Assembly: GCF_001513965.1 (NCBI RefSeq) | Contig: NZ_KQ948050.1 | Location: 1 to 62,142, forward strand | DNA length: 62,142 bases | Source: Streptomyces cellostaticus | GTDB taxonomy: Bacteria > Actinomycetota > Actinomycetes > Streptomycetales > Streptomycetaceae | Reading direction: 5' to 3' | Shown here: positions 25,429-34,784 of the stretch, piece by piece | Numbering within the stretch: position 1 is the first letter of the stretch | How the letters are laid out: each line of letters opens with the position of its first letter | Program-made: the position numbers and the translations under genes | The notes under the pieces: model-generated | What the model was told of the DNA's origin: nothing | What the model saw: the letters and a program-made list of their open reading frames with translations, nothing else | The model's database searches: none

Positions 25429-26814
25429 ATGCCCATCGCGACGGTGAACCCGGCGAACGGCGAGACGCTCAAGACGTACGAGCCCATGGGCGAGGAGGAG
25501 CTGGAACGCCGGCTCCAGCTCGCCGAGGCGACGTTCCGCACCTACCGGACGACCACGTTCGCCGAACGCTCCCGACTGCTGAACAAGGCCGCCGACCTGC
25601 TGGAGGAGGACCAGCAGGAGATCGGCCGGGTCATGACCACCGAGATGGGCAAGCCGGTCAAGCAGGCCCGCGCGGAGGCCGCGAAATGTGCCAAGGCGAT
25701 GCGCTGGTACGCCGAGCGCGCCGAGGGGCTGCTGGCCGACCAGGAGCCCGCCGAGTCGGACGTGCGGGACTCCGGCGCCCTGCGGGTCCGGGTCCGCTAC
25801 CGGCCGCTCGGGCCCGTCCTCGCGGTGATGCCCTGGAACTTCCCCCTCTGGCAGGTCATCCGCTTCGCCGCGCCCGCGCTGATGGCGGGCAACGTGGGCC
25901 TGCTCAAGCACGCCTCGAACGTTCCCCAGACGGCCCTGTACCTGGAGGACCTGTTCCACCGGGCGGGCTTCAAGGAGGGCTGCTTCCAGACGCTGCTGAT
26001 CGGCTCGGGAGCGGTCGACGCCGTCCTGCGCGACGAGCGGGTCAAGGCCGCGACGCTCACCGGCAGCGAGCCGGCCGGACGCGCGGTCGCCGCCGCCTCC
26101 GGCGAGATGATCAAGAAGACGGTGCTGGAGCTGGGCGGCAGCGACCCGTACGTCGTCATGCCCTCCGCCGACCTCGACCGGGCGGCGCGGATCGCCGTGA
26201 CCGCGCGGGTGCAGAACAACGGGCAGTCGTGCATCGCCGCCAAGCGGTTCATCGTGCACTCCGACGTGTACGACGCCTTCGCCGAGAAGTTCGTCGCGGA
26301 CATGAAGGCGCTCAAGATCGGCGACCCGCTGGAGGAGGACACCGAGGTCGGGCCGCTCGCCAGCGAGCAGGGACGGAGCGACCTGGAGGAGCTGGTCGAC
26401 GACGCGAAGCGCAGCGGGGCCGAGGTGCTGTGCGGCGGGCAGCGCCCGGAGGGGCCGGGCTGGTACTACCCGCCGACGGTACTGGCGGGCATCACCCGCG
26501 AGATGCGCATCCACCGCGAGGAGGCGTTCGGACCGGTCGCCACGCTGTACCGGGCCGGCGACCTGGACGAGGCGGTCCTGATCGCCAACGACTCGCCGTT
26601 CGGGCTGAGTTCGAACGTGTGGACGCGGGACGACAACGAGGTGGAGCGGTTCGCACGGGACCTGGAGGCGGGGGCCGTGTACGTCAACGGCATGACCGCC
26701 TCCCATCCGGCGTTTCCGTTCGGAGGTGTGAAGAGGTCCGGATACGGGCGTGAGCTGTCCGAGCACGGAATCCGGGAGTTCTGCAACATCACCACGGTTT
26801 GGCAGGGTGCGTGA
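25429..26814 (+). CDS. NADP-dependent succinate-semialdehyde dehydrogenase
   Basis: 461-aa aldehyde dehydrogenase, soluble. The catalytic Glu234 (LELGGSDP) and Cys268 (NNGQSC) are present. The MPWNFPLWQVIRFAAPALMAGN strand-helix and TGSEPAGRAVA give the cofactor fold. The overall pattern fits the shorter actinobacterial GabD-type enzymes that oxidise succinate semialdehyde to succinate. GGAGG lies before the ATG. The neighbour genes give no pathway link. Confidence 0.85.
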   Translation: MPIATVNPANGETLKTYEPMGEEELERRLQLAEATFRTYRTTTFAERSRLLNKAADLLEEDQQEIGRVMTTEMGKPVKQARAEAAKCAKAMRWYAERAEGLLADQEPAESDVRDSGALRVRVRYRPLGPVLAVMPWNFPLWQVIRFAAPALMAGNVGLLKHASNVPQTALYLEDLFHRAGFKEGCFQTLLIGSGAVDAVLRDERVKAATLTGSEPAGRAVAAASGEMIKKTVLELGGSDPYVVMPSADLDRAARIAVTARVQNNGQSCIAAKRFIVHSDVYDAFAEKFVADMKALKIGDPLEEDTEVGPLASEQGRSDLEELVDDAKRSGAEVLCGGQRPEGPGWYYPPTVLAGITREMRIHREEAFGPVATLYRAGDLDEAVLIANDSPFGLSSNVWTRDDNEVERFARDLEAGAVYVNGMTASHPAFPFGGVKRSGYGRELSEHGIREFCNITTVWQGA

Positions 26815-26839
26815 GTGCTGCGCGGCTACCATCCCGTTT

Positions 26840-27073
26840 GTGAACCGCGAAGTGACTCTGCCTCTGATCGTCGACGACCGCGGTACCTTGCAGGTGGCTG
26901 CGGCCGACGTGAGTAAGTTGTTGCGGACCGTGGGTGGGCGGTGGCTGCATCTTGTCGAGGACGGGGAGCAGGGGCTGGACGAGGACACGGTTGCCGCGTT
27001 GACGATTGAGCTGGCGAAGCTTGCGGATCGTATTGATGTGGCCTGTATCGCGCACAGCAGTGGGGCGCCGTAG
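26840..27073 (+). CDS. Small conserved DUF6213-like protein
   Basis: 77-aa protein from a GTG at 26840; a second GTG at 26852 is possible. The pattern LPLIVDDRGTLQVAAADVSKLLRTVGGRW and IDVACIAHSS matches, from memory, the Streptomyces family DUF6213. It appears soluble. Its stop codon forms part of the stem of a two-way terminator. Confidence 0.65.
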   Translation: MNREVTLPLIVDDRGTLQVAAADVSKLLRTVGGRWLHLVEDGEQGLDEDTVAALTIELAKLADRIDVACIAHSSGAP

Positions 27074-27114
27074 GCGCGGCGGAGCCGCATAGGGAACACA
27101 GCTCCGCGCCCCTA
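27071..27114. terminator. Bidirectional terminator holding both stop codons
   Basis: TAGGCGCGGCGGAGC pairs with GCTCCGCGCCCCTA (one bulge) around a 15-base loop. The TAG of the plus gene and the TAG of the minus gene are both inside the stem. Confidence 0.75.
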
Positions 27115-27774
27115 GGCTGGCTGCCCCAACGTTGCCCAGAACATTGCCTCGTATGCCTGGAGCAAACGGCCGTACTGGTGCGCCGCTGTCTCGTTCAGGC
27201 GGCCGGTGTCCAGCGCCGCCTCTACCGCTGACGTCGCCCAGGTGTCCAGGTCGGGATCCGGTTCCGCGAAGAAGTCGAAGAAGGCGCAGGCCTCGTCCGG
27301 GAAGTCGTAGTGACGGCGCAGACCGTCGGCGATGCGGGCGCAACAGCCGCCCCACGCCGAGAAGTTGGCGGTGAGGGCCAGGATCGCGTCTGCCGGGCAG
27401 GCGTTGAGGGCCAGCCAGGACACGTAGGCGGGGTAGGCCTGGCAGCCGGGCCGGGGGGTGTAGGAGCGGGTTCGTTGCCCGGTCACGCCGGATGCCGCAG
27501 CGAACGCGGTCAGATGCTCGCCCGCCAGGGTCTCGCCCTCGGCGAGCGAGGTGAAGAAGGCGGCCGCGGCGGGGGTGCCGGCCGCGCGCTCCGCCAGATG
27601 TGCGAAGGAGCGCTGGTCCGCGGCGATCACCCACTGCTGTTCCAGGGCCAGGGTAGCGAGGGTCTCGCGGCTCGCCTCGCCCCGGGCGATCAGCGGGACG
27701 AGGCGGTTGGCCCGGGGGTCCGGGGCGAGTTGAGCGGTGGCAGAGGCCAGTAGTTCAGCGGCCGAGGGAGTCAT
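27112..27774 (-). CDS. TenA/THI-4-like protein
   Basis: 220-aa all-helical protein of the TenA/heme-oxygenase-like fold. Helices with ALEQQWVIAADQRSFAHL and an internal CQAYPAYVSWLALNACPADAILALTANFSAWG segment fit the family. Some members hydrolyse aminopyrimidine in thiamine salvage; others have different activity and are called transcriptional activators by tradition. The active-site Cys cannot be placed with confidence. GGAGGA precedes the ATG. No thiamine genes are nearby. Confidence 0.75.
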   Translation of the reverse strand: MTPSAAELLASATAQLAPDPRANRLVPLIARGEASRETLATLALEQQWVIAADQRSFAHLAERAAGTPAAAAFFTSLAEGETLAGEHLTAFAAASGVTGQRTRSYTPRPGCQAYPAYVSWLALNACPADAILALTANFSAWGGCCARIADGLRRHYDFPDEACAFFDFFAEPDPDLDTWATSAVEAALDTGRLNETAAHQYGRLLQAYEAMFWATLGQPA

Positions 27775-27937
27775 CGGGTCCTCCTGAGGGGGGTGCGGGT
27801 CCGGATCCGATCCCTACCCGTTGTCCCCGATTCGGAGTAATCCGACGAGAGATAGTCGCCCCCTCGGGTGAACCTGGGTGGACCACCTTCTGACCGGCGG
27901 GCGCAGGTCTGCCGGACGGCGAAAGCAGGGACGGCTC

Positions 27938-29002
27938 ATGGCGACTTTGTGCAGACCCTCGGTGTCCGTACCAGAACACGTGATCACGATGGAGGAGACG
28001 CTGGACCTGGCGCGTGAGCACCACGCGGACCACCCCCAGCTCCCGCTGGCCCTCCGGCTGATCGAGAACACGGGCGTCCGCACCCGGCACATCGTGCAGC
28101 CCATCGAGGAGACCCTGAAGCACCCCGGGTTCGAGGACCGCAACAAGCTCTACGAGGCCGAGGCGAAGGCCCGCGTCCCCGCGGTGATCCAGCGGGCGCT
28201 GGACGACGCCGAACTCCTGACGTCCGACGTCGACGTCATCATCTACGTGTCGTGCACGGGCTTCATGATGCCCTCGCTGACCGCGTGGCTGATCAACGAG
28301 ATGGACTTCCCGAGCACCACCCGCCAGCTCCCCATAGCCCAGCTGGGCTGTGCGGCCGGCGGCGCCGCCATCAACCGGGCCCACGACTTCTGCTCGGCCT
28401 ACCCCGAGGGCAACGTGCTGATCGTGGCCTGCGAGTTCTGCTCGCTGTGCTACCAGCCCACCGACCTCGGCGTCGGCTCGCTCCTGTCCAACGGCCTGTT
28501 CGGCGACGGCATCGCCGCGGCCGTGGTGCGCGGCCGGGGCGGCACGGGCGTCCAGCTGGAGCGCAACGGCTCGTACCTGATCCCCAAGACCGAGGACTGG
28601 ATCGCGTACGACGTCCGGGCCACCGGCTTCCACTTCCTGCTGGACAAGCGGGTGCCGACCACCATGGAGCCGCTCGCCCCGGCGCTCCAGGACCTCGCGG
28701 GCACACACGGCTGGGACGCCGCCGACCTGGACTTCTACATCATCCACGCGGGCGGGCCCCGAATACTCGACGACCTGAGCAAGTTCCTGCAGGTCGACCC
28801 GCACGCCTTCCGGTTCAGCCGGGCCACGCTCACCGAGTACGGCAACATCGCCAGCGCCGTCGTCCTGGACGCGCTGCGCCGGCTGTTCGAGGAGGGCGGT
28901 GCCGAGCACCGGGCGCGCGGGCTGCTGGCCGGGTTCGGGCCCGGCATCACCGCCGAGATGACCGTGGGCCGCTGGGTCCGGAACGGCGAGATGAGACGAT
29001 GA
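27938..29002 (+). CDS. rppA: Type III polyketide synthase, 1,3,6,8-tetrahydroxynaphthalene synthase
   Basis: 354-aa chalcone synthase-like enzyme. The catalytic triad Cys138 (AQLGCAAGG), His270 (IIHAGGP) and Asn303 (YGNIAS) falls at the same residue numbers known for RppA. It condenses five malonyl-CoA into THN, which oxidises to flaviolin. The stop overlaps the P450 gene by ATGA. With the P450 and the cupin it makes a pigment cluster known from S. coelicolor and S. griseus. Start 27938 is the ATG with a GGGAC-type site nearby. Confidence 0.95.
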   Translation: MATLCRPSVSVPEHVITMEETLDLAREHHADHPQLPLALRLIENTGVRTRHIVQPIEETLKHPGFEDRNKLYEAEAKARVPAVIQRALDDAELLTSDVDVIIYVSCTGFMMPSLTAWLINEMDFPSTTRQLPIAQLGCAAGGAAINRAHDFCSAYPEGNVLIVACEFCSLCYQPTDLGVGSLLSNGLFGDGIAAAVVRGRGGTGVQLERNGSYLIPKTEDWIAYDVRATGFHFLLDKRVPTTMEPLAPALQDLAGTHGWDAADLDFYIIHAGGPRILDDLSKFLQVDPHAFRFSRATLTEYGNIASAVVLDALRRLFEEGGAEHRARGLLAGFGPGITAEMTVGRWVRNGEMRR

Positions 29003-30213
29003 GCGAAGAGACCCTCACCGAGACCCTGCCCCCGGTCCGGCACTGGCCGGCCCTCGACCTGACCGGGACGGACTTCGACCCGGTGCTGACCGAGCTGATG
29101 CGCGAGGGCCCGGTCACCCGCATCCAGCTGCCCAACGGCGAGGGCTGGGCGTGGCTGGTCACCCGCTACGACGACGTACGCATGGTGACCAACGACCCCC
29201 GCTTCAGCCGCGAGGCGGTCATGGGCAAGCAGGTCACCCGGCTCGCCCCGCACTTCATCCCGGACCGGGGCGCGGTCGGCTTCCTGGACCCGCCCGACCA
29301 CACCCGGCTGCGCCGCTCGGTGGCCGCCGCGTTCACCACAAAGGGCGTGGAGCGGGTCCGCGACAGGGCCCGCCGCATGCTGGACGAGCTGGTCGACGAA
29401 CTCCTCCAGGACGGCCCGCCCGCCGACCTCACGGCGACGATCCTCAGCCCCTTCCCGATCGCGGTGATCTGCGAGCTGATGGGCGTCCCGGCCGCCGACC
29501 GGCACGGCATGCACACCTGGACCCAGCTGATCCTGTCCTCCTCGCACGGCAAGGAGATCAGCGAGAAGGCCAAGCGCGAGATGAGCGCGTACTTCTCCGA
29601 CCTCATCGGGCTGCGCGAGGGCAGCACGGCCGAGGACGTCACCTCGCTGCTCGGTGCCGCGGTGGGCCGGGACGAGGTCACCCTGGAGGAGGCCGTCGGC
29701 CTCGCCGTCCTCCTCCAGATCGGCGGCGAGGCGGTCACCAACAACAGCGGCCAGATGTTCTACCTGCTGCTGACCCGCCCGGACCTGGTGGAACGGCTGC
29801 GCTCCGAGCCGGAGATCCGCCCGAAGGCCATCGACGAGCTGCTGCGCTACATCCCGCACCGCAACGCCGTGGGCCTGTCCCGGATCGCGAGGGAGGACGT
29901 GGAGGTCAGGGGTACCCGCATCCGCGCGGGCGACCCGGTCTACGTCTCCTACCTGGCCGCCAACCGCGACCCGGACGTCTTCCCCGATCCGGAGACCATC
30001 GACGTCTCCCGCAGCCCCAACCCGCACGTGGCGTTCGGCTTCGGCCCGCACTACTGCCCCGGCGGCATGCTGGCCCGGCTGGAGTCGGAGCTGCTGGTGG
30101 ACGCCCTGCTGGACCGGGTGCCGGGCCTGAGACTCGCCGTACCGCCGAACCAGGTGCCCTTCAGGAAGGGCGCGCTGATCCGCGGCCCCGAGGCCCTGCC
30201 GGTGACCTGGTGA
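28999..30213 (+). CDS. Cytochrome P450, CYP158 family (flaviolin coupling)
   Basis: 404-aa P450, the length of CYP158A2. Heme ligand Cys353 in FGFGPHYCPGG; I-helix GGEAVTNN in place of the usual A-G-x-x-T; ExxR helix in IDELLRY. CYP158 enzymes join flaviolin units oxidatively into dimers and trimers that form protective pigments. Located directly after rppA with a 4-base overlap, as in known clusters. No redox partner gene is adjacent. Confidence 0.9.
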   Translation: MSEETLTETLPPVRHWPALDLTGTDFDPVLTELMREGPVTRIQLPNGEGWAWLVTRYDDVRMVTNDPRFSREAVMGKQVTRLAPHFIPDRGAVGFLDPPDHTRLRRSVAAAFTTKGVERVRDRARRMLDELVDELLQDGPPADLTATILSPFPIAVICELMGVPAADRHGMHTWTQLILSSSHGKEISEKAKREMSAYFSDLIGLREGSTAEDVTSLLGAAVGRDEVTLEEAVGLAVLLQIGGEAVTNNSGQMFYLLLTRPDLVERLRSEPEIRPKAIDELLRYIPHRNAVGLSRIAREDVEVRGTRIRAGDPVYVSYLAANRDPDVFPDPETIDVSRSPNPHVAFGFGPHYCPGGMLARLESELLVDALLDRVPGLRLAVPPNQVPFRKGALIRGPEALPVTW

Positions 30214-30220
30214 GTGGCCC

Positions 30221-30742
30221 ATGACGGAGACCGAGGGACTGCTCGTACCGCCGGGCCACGGCCGCGTCGTCGCGACGCCGGCCCAGCGGGTCACGTTCAA
30301 GGTCACCGGAACCCACTCGCGGACGGCCTCCACCTTCGAGGTGGAGGTCCCGCCCGGCTTCGACGTCGGCGCCCATGTGCACACCCGCAGCGAGGAGTTG
30401 TTCTACGTACTCGAAGGCGAACTGGACGTACTCGCCTTCGAGCCGCGCGTCCGTACCCCCGACAACTGGCGGAAGTGGGAGTCGAGTTCGGGCAGCCAAG
30501 TGGTACGGGCCGTTCCGGGCACGGTGATCGTCGTACCACCGGGATGCCCACATGCCTTCGCCAACCCGACGGACACACCCGCGAAGATGTTCTTCCAGGC
30601 GAGCCCGCCACCGGATCACGAGCGCTACTTCGAGGAGCTGCTGGAGATCCTCGGCAACGGGGGGCCGCCGGACCAGGAGGCCATCGAGGCGCTGCGGGCC
30701 AAGTACGACATCCAGCAACTGACTCCACTCAGGCACGGGTGA
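30221..30742 (+). CDS. Cupin-domain protein of the flaviolin cluster
   Basis: 173-aa cupin. The barrel's first motif is GAHVHTRSEELFYVLEGELDVL at about residues 47-68, giving metal-binding His, His and Glu, and the second is PPGCPHAFANPTD at about 107-119. It starts 7 bases after the P450 and is the third gene of the operon. It could be a dioxygenase or a cofactorless oxygenase acting on THN or flaviolin, but the reaction is unknown to me. Confidence 0.85.
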   Translation: MTETEGLLVPPGHGRVVATPAQRVTFKVTGTHSRTASTFEVEVPPGFDVGAHVHTRSEELFYVLEGELDVLAFEPRVRTPDNWRKWESSSGSQVVRAVPGTVIVVPPGCPHAFANPTDTPAKMFFQASPPPDHERYFEELLEILGNGGPPDQEAIEALRAKYDIQQLTPLRHG

Positions 30743-30754
30743 TTCCCCACGGCA

Positions 30755-31984
30755 CTACCGAATCGGCATCCCAGCCAACGTCCGCGCAATAACGAGCCGC
30801 TGAATCTCGCTCGTACCCTCAAAGATCGTGTAGATCGCCGAATCCCGGTGCATCCGCTCGACGGGGTACTCACGGGTGTACCCGTTGCCACCGAGGATCT
30901 GGATCGCCTGCGCGGTCACCGTCTTCGCGGTCTCGCTGGCGAACAGCTTGGACATCGACCCCTCGGCCGCAGTGAACGGCTTCCCGTTGACCGCCATCCA
31001 CGAGGCCCGCCACACCAGCAGCCGCGCAGCGTCGATCTGCGTCCGCATGTCCGCGAGCTGGAAAGCGACGCCCTGGTTGTCGATGATCGGCCGCCCGAAC
31101 TGCTCGCGCGTCTTGGCGTAATCGAGGGCGACCTCGTAGGCGGCCCGGGCTGTGCCGAGCGCCATCGCGCCCACGGCCGGCCGCGACGCCTCGAACGTGG
31201 CCATCGCCGCGTTCTTCACCCGCTCGCCACCGGAGGCCTTCGCCTTCTCGCGGGAACGGGCCAGCCGCTCGTCCAGCTTCTCCTTGCCGCCGAGCAGGCA
31301 GGAGCCGGGGACGCGGACGTTGTCGAGGATGACCTCGGCGGTGTGCGAGGCGCGGATGCCGTGCTTCTTGAACTTCTGCCCCTGGGCGAGGCCCGGCGTG
31401 CCCGGCGGGACGATGAAGGAGGCGTGGCCCTTGGAGCCCAGCTCCGGGTCGACCACGGCGACGACGACGTGGACGTTGGCAATGCCGCCGTTGGTCGCCC
31501 AGGTCTTCGTGCCGTTGATCACCCACTCGTCCTTGGCCTCGTCGTACACCGCACGCGTGCGCATGGAGGCCACGTCGGAGCCGGCGTCGGGCTCGGAGGA
31601 GCAGAAGGCGGCGACCTTGACGTCGTTCGGGTCGCCGTACATCTGCGGGATCCAGGTGCCGATCTGTTCCTCGGTTCCGTTGGCGAGAACGCCCACGGCG
31701 GCCAGGCCGGTGCCCACAATGGAGAGGGCGATGCCCGCGTCGCCCCAGAACAGCTCCTCCATGGCCATCGGGATACCGAGGCCGGTGGGGTCGAAATACT
31801 GCTGCGCGTAGAAGTCGAGGGAGTAGATGCCGACCTTCGCGGCCTCCTGGATGACCGGCCAGGGAGTCTCCTCACGCTCGTCCCATTCGGCGGCCGCGGG
31901 GCGGATGACGTCGGCGGCGAAGCCGTGCAGCCAGTCCCGGACCTCCTTCTGTTCGTCGTTGAGCTCCATGGTGAACTCGGCCAT
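30755..31984 (-). CDS. Acyl-CoA dehydrogenase
   Basis: 409-aa acyl-CoA dehydrogenase. FAD loop AAFCSSEPDAGSDVASM, strand WVINGTKTWATNGG, and C-terminal ALDYAKTREQFGRPI and LGGNGYTREYPVERMHRDSAIYTIFEGTSEIQ. The TIFEGTSEIQ stretch near residue 390 holds the Glu used by many members as catalytic base, so an active enzyme is likely. Convergent with the cupin. A divergent TetR gene and paired palindromes upstream suggest local repression. Confidence 0.9.
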   Translation of the reverse strand: MAEFTMELNDEQKEVRDWLHGFAADVIRPAAAEWDEREETPWPVIQEAAKVGIYSLDFYAQQYFDPTGLGIPMAMEELFWGDAGIALSIVGTGLAAVGVLANGTEEQIGTWIPQMYGDPNDVKVAAFCSSEPDAGSDVASMRTRAVYDEAKDEWVINGTKTWATNGGIANVHVVVAVVDPELGSKGHASFIVPPGTPGLAQGQKFKKHGIRASHTAEVILDNVRVPGSCLLGGKEKLDERLARSREKAKASGGERVKNAAMATFEASRPAVGAMALGTARAAYEVALDYAKTREQFGRPIIDNQGVAFQLADMRTQIDAARLLVWRASWMAVNGKPFTAAEGSMSKLFASETAKTVTAQAIQILGGNGYTREYPVERMHRDSAIYTIFEGTSEIQRLVIARTLAGMPIR

Positions 31985-32006
31985 GTCCCCTCCAGCGGCG
32001 GCGCGT

Positions 32007-32043
32007 GTTACTAGCGGTAACCCGAGTCTGTTACCGACCGGTA
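32007..32043. promoter_or_regulatory. Two palindromes in the TetR/ACAD divergent region
   Basis: GTTAC-N5-GTAAC at 32007-32021 and TACCG-N2-CGGTA at 32032-32043. Both resemble TetR-type operators. They lie 23-60 bases upstream of the acyl-CoA dehydrogenase start. Confidence 0.55.
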
Positions 32044-32150
32044 GGAAAAGTCAACTCCTCATGACGCCTCGGCATCCCGTTCGATGTCAGGGGCACAGTC
32101 AGTGTTAGTTTGCGCAGGCGTCACCGAATCAGCACGGGTGGGGAGAGCAC

Positions 32151-32795
32151 ATGGACACCACACAGCGGACCGATCAGCAACGGTCCGCCGACCGCCGACG
32201 GCGCGAGCTGCTGGAGGCCGCCGACCGGGTGGTGCTCCGCGACGGCCCGCAGGCGTCGATGAACGCCATCGCCGCCGAGGCCGGTATCACGAAGCCCATC
32301 CTGTACCGCCACTTCGGAGACAAGGGCGGACTTTACGCCGCGCTTGCCAAGCGGCACACGGACGCACTGCTCGATTCGCTGCGGGCGGCACTGGACGCTC
32401 CGGCCGATCGACGGGAGCGGGTGGAGTCCACGCTGGACACGTATCTGTCCGCAATCGAGGCACGGCCTCAGGTGTACCGGTTCCTCATGCATCCGGCGGA
32501 GGGCAGCACCGGCGGCGACCAGGGCTTCGACGTCGGCAAGCATTCGGCTCCGCTGCTTCGGCGGATGGGCGAGGAGCTGGCTCAGGTCATCGAGGAGCGG
32601 TTGGATCTCGGACCCGGCAGTCAGCAGCTCGCCCGGGTGTGGGGGCACGGGATCGTCGGGATGATGCACGCGGCCGGGGACTGGTGGCTCGGTGAGCGGC
32701 CGTGTTCGCGCGCCGAGTTGGTCAGGTCGCTCGCCGATCTCCTGTGGGGGCGTCTGGCTGCTGCGGGGGACAAAATCGGCGGTCCCGGGTTCTGA
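32151..32795 (+). CDS. TetR-family regulator
   Basis: 214-aa TetR protein. The helix-turn-helix lies at about residues 20-66 (MNAIAAEAGITKPILYRHFGDKGGLYAALA). The C-terminal helical ligand domain includes an HGIVGMMHAAGDWW stretch, so an acyl-CoA-like ligand is plausible. GGGGAGAG precedes the ATG. It is divergent from the acyl-CoA dehydrogenase and probably controls it and itself through the intergenic palindromes. Confidence 0.9.
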   Translation: MDTTQRTDQQRSADRRRRELLEAADRVVLRDGPQASMNAIAAEAGITKPILYRHFGDKGGLYAALAKRHTDALLDSLRAALDAPADRRERVESTLDTYLSAIEARPQVYRFLMHPAEGSTGGDQGFDVGKHSAPLLRRMGEELAQVIEERLDLGPGSQQLARVWGHGIVGMMHAAGDWWLGERPCSRAELVRSLADLLWGRLAAAGDKIGGPGF

Positions 32796-32826
32796 CGGTT
32801 CGCTTCCGGCCCCTGCCCTACACCGC

Positions 32827-33366
32827 TCACCGGTGCCAGGAAGATCGGGAGATTTGTCTCATCAACCTGCGGTGGCGCCAGCCCGTCAGGTGGTCGGCGT
32901 ACACCGTGCCCTCCAGGTGGTCGCACTCGTGCTGCAGGCACCTGGCAAAGAATCCTGTGCCGTGCACGGTGACCGGCTCTCCGGTCACCGTGAAACCCTC
33001 GACGACCGCGTGGTCGTAGCGTTCCGTCCCCGCCTCCAGCCCCGGCAGGGACAAGCAGCCCTCCGGGCCGCGGATCACCACACCGTCCGTCTCCACCAGC
33101 CGCGGATTCACCAGATGTCCGAGGTGCCGCACGTCCTCGTCATCCGGACAGTCGTACACGAACACCCGCAAAGGGACCCCAACCTGGTTCGCGGCCAGGC
33201 CCACTCCCTGTGCCGCGTACATCGTGGCGAACAAGTCCTCCACCAGCCGGGAGAGTTCGGCGCCGAAGTCGGTGACTTCCCCGCATGGCTCGCTGAGCGG
33301 GGTGTCGCCGAGCAGTGTGAGTGGCCGGACTCGCCCGTGGGCGCCCGGGATGGAACCGTGTCGCAT
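32827..33366 (-). CDS. def: Peptide deformylase
   Basis: 179-aa metalloenzyme that removes the formyl group from new proteins. All three motifs are present: GVGLAANQ (54-61), EGCLS (102-106, metal ligand Cys104) and HECDH (146-150, ligands His146 and His150, base Glu147). Streptomyces usually have several def copies; this may be an accessory one. Divergent from murT and convergent with the TetR gene. Confidence 0.92.
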   Translation of the reverse strand: MRHGSIPGAHGRVRPLTLLGDTPLSEPCGEVTDFGAELSRLVEDLFATMYAAQGVGLAANQVGVPLRVFVYDCPDDEDVRHLGHLVNPRLVETDGVVIRGPEGCLSLPGLEAGTERYDHAVVEGFTVTGEPVTVHGTGFFARCLQHECDHLEGTVYADHLTGWRHRRLMRQISRSSWHR

Positions 33367-33525
33367 GGTCGCAAGGGTACGGTTCCCTCGGCACACGCCA
33401 GCCGCGCAGGCAGCTCACCGGCAGCCGGGATTCGGGTGTGCGAATGGATCTCGATAGGCTGAGGTCCACACCACGTTGCCGGATGGCCCAGGGCGCGGCG
33501 CGTACGCAAGGAGGATCGAGAACTG

Positions 33526-34764
33526 ATGGCAGGCAACTCGGACCCGCTCACGCCGCGGGCCAAGCTGGCCGTGACCGCGGGAAAGGCGGTCGCTGCGGCA
33601 TCACGCGCCGCGGGGCGCGGCAGCGGGTCGGTGATCGGTGGCCGGGTCGCGCTGAAACTCGACCCCGACCTGCTCGCCCGGCTCGCGCAGAACCTGGACG
33701 TCGTCCTGGTGTCGGCGACCAACGGCAAGACCACGACCACCCGGCTCATCGCGGAGGCGCTGCGCGCCGCCGGCCCGGTCGTGTCGAACGCGCTCGGCGC
33801 CAACATGCCGGCCGGCATCACCTCCGCGCTCGCGGGCGGCTCGGACGGCAAGTTCGGTGTCATCGAGGTCGACGAGAAGTACCTGGCCGGTGTGGCGCGG
33901 GACACCAGCCCGAAGTGCATCGCCCTGCTGAACCTCTCCCGTGACCAGCTGGACCGCGCCGCCGAGACCCGCATGCTCGCGGAGAACTGGCGTGAGGGTC
34001 TGGCCGGGTCCAAGGCCGTGGTCGTCGCCAACTGCGACGACCCGCTGGTGGTCTGGGCCGCCTCCTCCTCCCCGAATGTGATCTGGGTCGCGGCCGGGCA
34101 GATGTGGAAGGACGACGCCTGGTCCTGCCCGTCGTGCGGTGGCGTGATGCAGCGCCCCGGTGACGACTGGTTCTGCGGCGAGTGCGGCTTCCGCCGGCCG
34201 ACGCCGACCTGGGCGCTGTCCGGGGATCACGTACTGGATCCGCACGGGTCCGCCTGGCCGATCCACCTCCAGCTGCCGGGCCGCGCCAACAAGGCGAACG
34301 CGGCCAGCTCCGCGGCCGTGGCCGCCGTCTTCGGAGTGCCGCCGCAGGTGGCCCTGGAGCGGATGTACCAGGTGCAGGCCGTCGCCGGGCGGTACGACGT
34401 CGTCCAGTTCCAGGACCGTGACCTGCGGCTGCTGCTGGCGAAGAACCCGGCCGGCTGGCTGGAGACGTTCTCCCTCATCGACCCCCCGCCCACCCCGGTG
34501 ATCCTGTCGGTGAACGCGCGCGGGGCCGACGGCACCGACACCTCCTGGCTGTGGGACGTCGACTACACGCGGCTGACCGGCCACCCGATCTTCGTCATCG
34601 GCGACCGGAAGCTCGACCTCGCCGTCCGCCTGGAGGTCGCGGGGCAGCACTTCCAGGTCTGCGACAACCTCGACCAGGCGGTCCAGCTGGCCCCGCCCGG
34701 CCGGATCGAGGTCATCGCGAACTACACCGCGTTCCAGGACCTGCGCCGCCGCGTCGGCAACTGA
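33526..34764 (+). CDS. murT: Lipid II isoglutaminyl synthase, Mur-ligase-like subunit
   Basis: 412-aa Mur ligase-like protein. ATP loop TNGKTTTT (65-72), a central Mur domain, an inserted zinc ribbon with CPSCGG and CGECG at about 200-225, and a C-terminal DUF1727 region. With GatD it amidates the alpha-carboxyl of D-Glu in the lipid II stem peptide. AAGGAGG stands before the ATG, and gatD follows after 20 bases. The pair is standard in Gram-positive bacteria. Confidence 0.95.
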   Translation: MAGNSDPLTPRAKLAVTAGKAVAAASRAAGRGSGSVIGGRVALKLDPDLLARLAQNLDVVLVSATNGKTTTTRLIAEALRAAGPVVSNALGANMPAGITSALAGGSDGKFGVIEVDEKYLAGVARDTSPKCIALLNLSRDQLDRAAETRMLAENWREGLAGSKAVVVANCDDPLVVWAASSSPNVIWVAAGQMWKDDAWSCPSCGGVMQRPGDDWFCGECGFRRPTPTWALSGDHVLDPHGSAWPIHLQLPGRANKANAASSAAVAAVFGVPPQVALERMYQVQAVAGRYDVVQFQDRDLRLLLAKNPAGWLETFSLIDPPPTPVILSVNARGADGTDTSWLWDVDYTRLTGHPIFVIGDRKLDLAVRLEVAGQHFQVCDNLDQAVQLAPPGRIEVIANYTAFQDLRRRVGN

Positions 34765-34784
34765 TCAGGAAGGGCGATCACCTC

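Noticed and set aside
30221..30742. Naming the cupin as a specific dioxygenase
   Set aside because: Fold and metal-binding motif are visible, but nothing in the sequence fixes the reaction.
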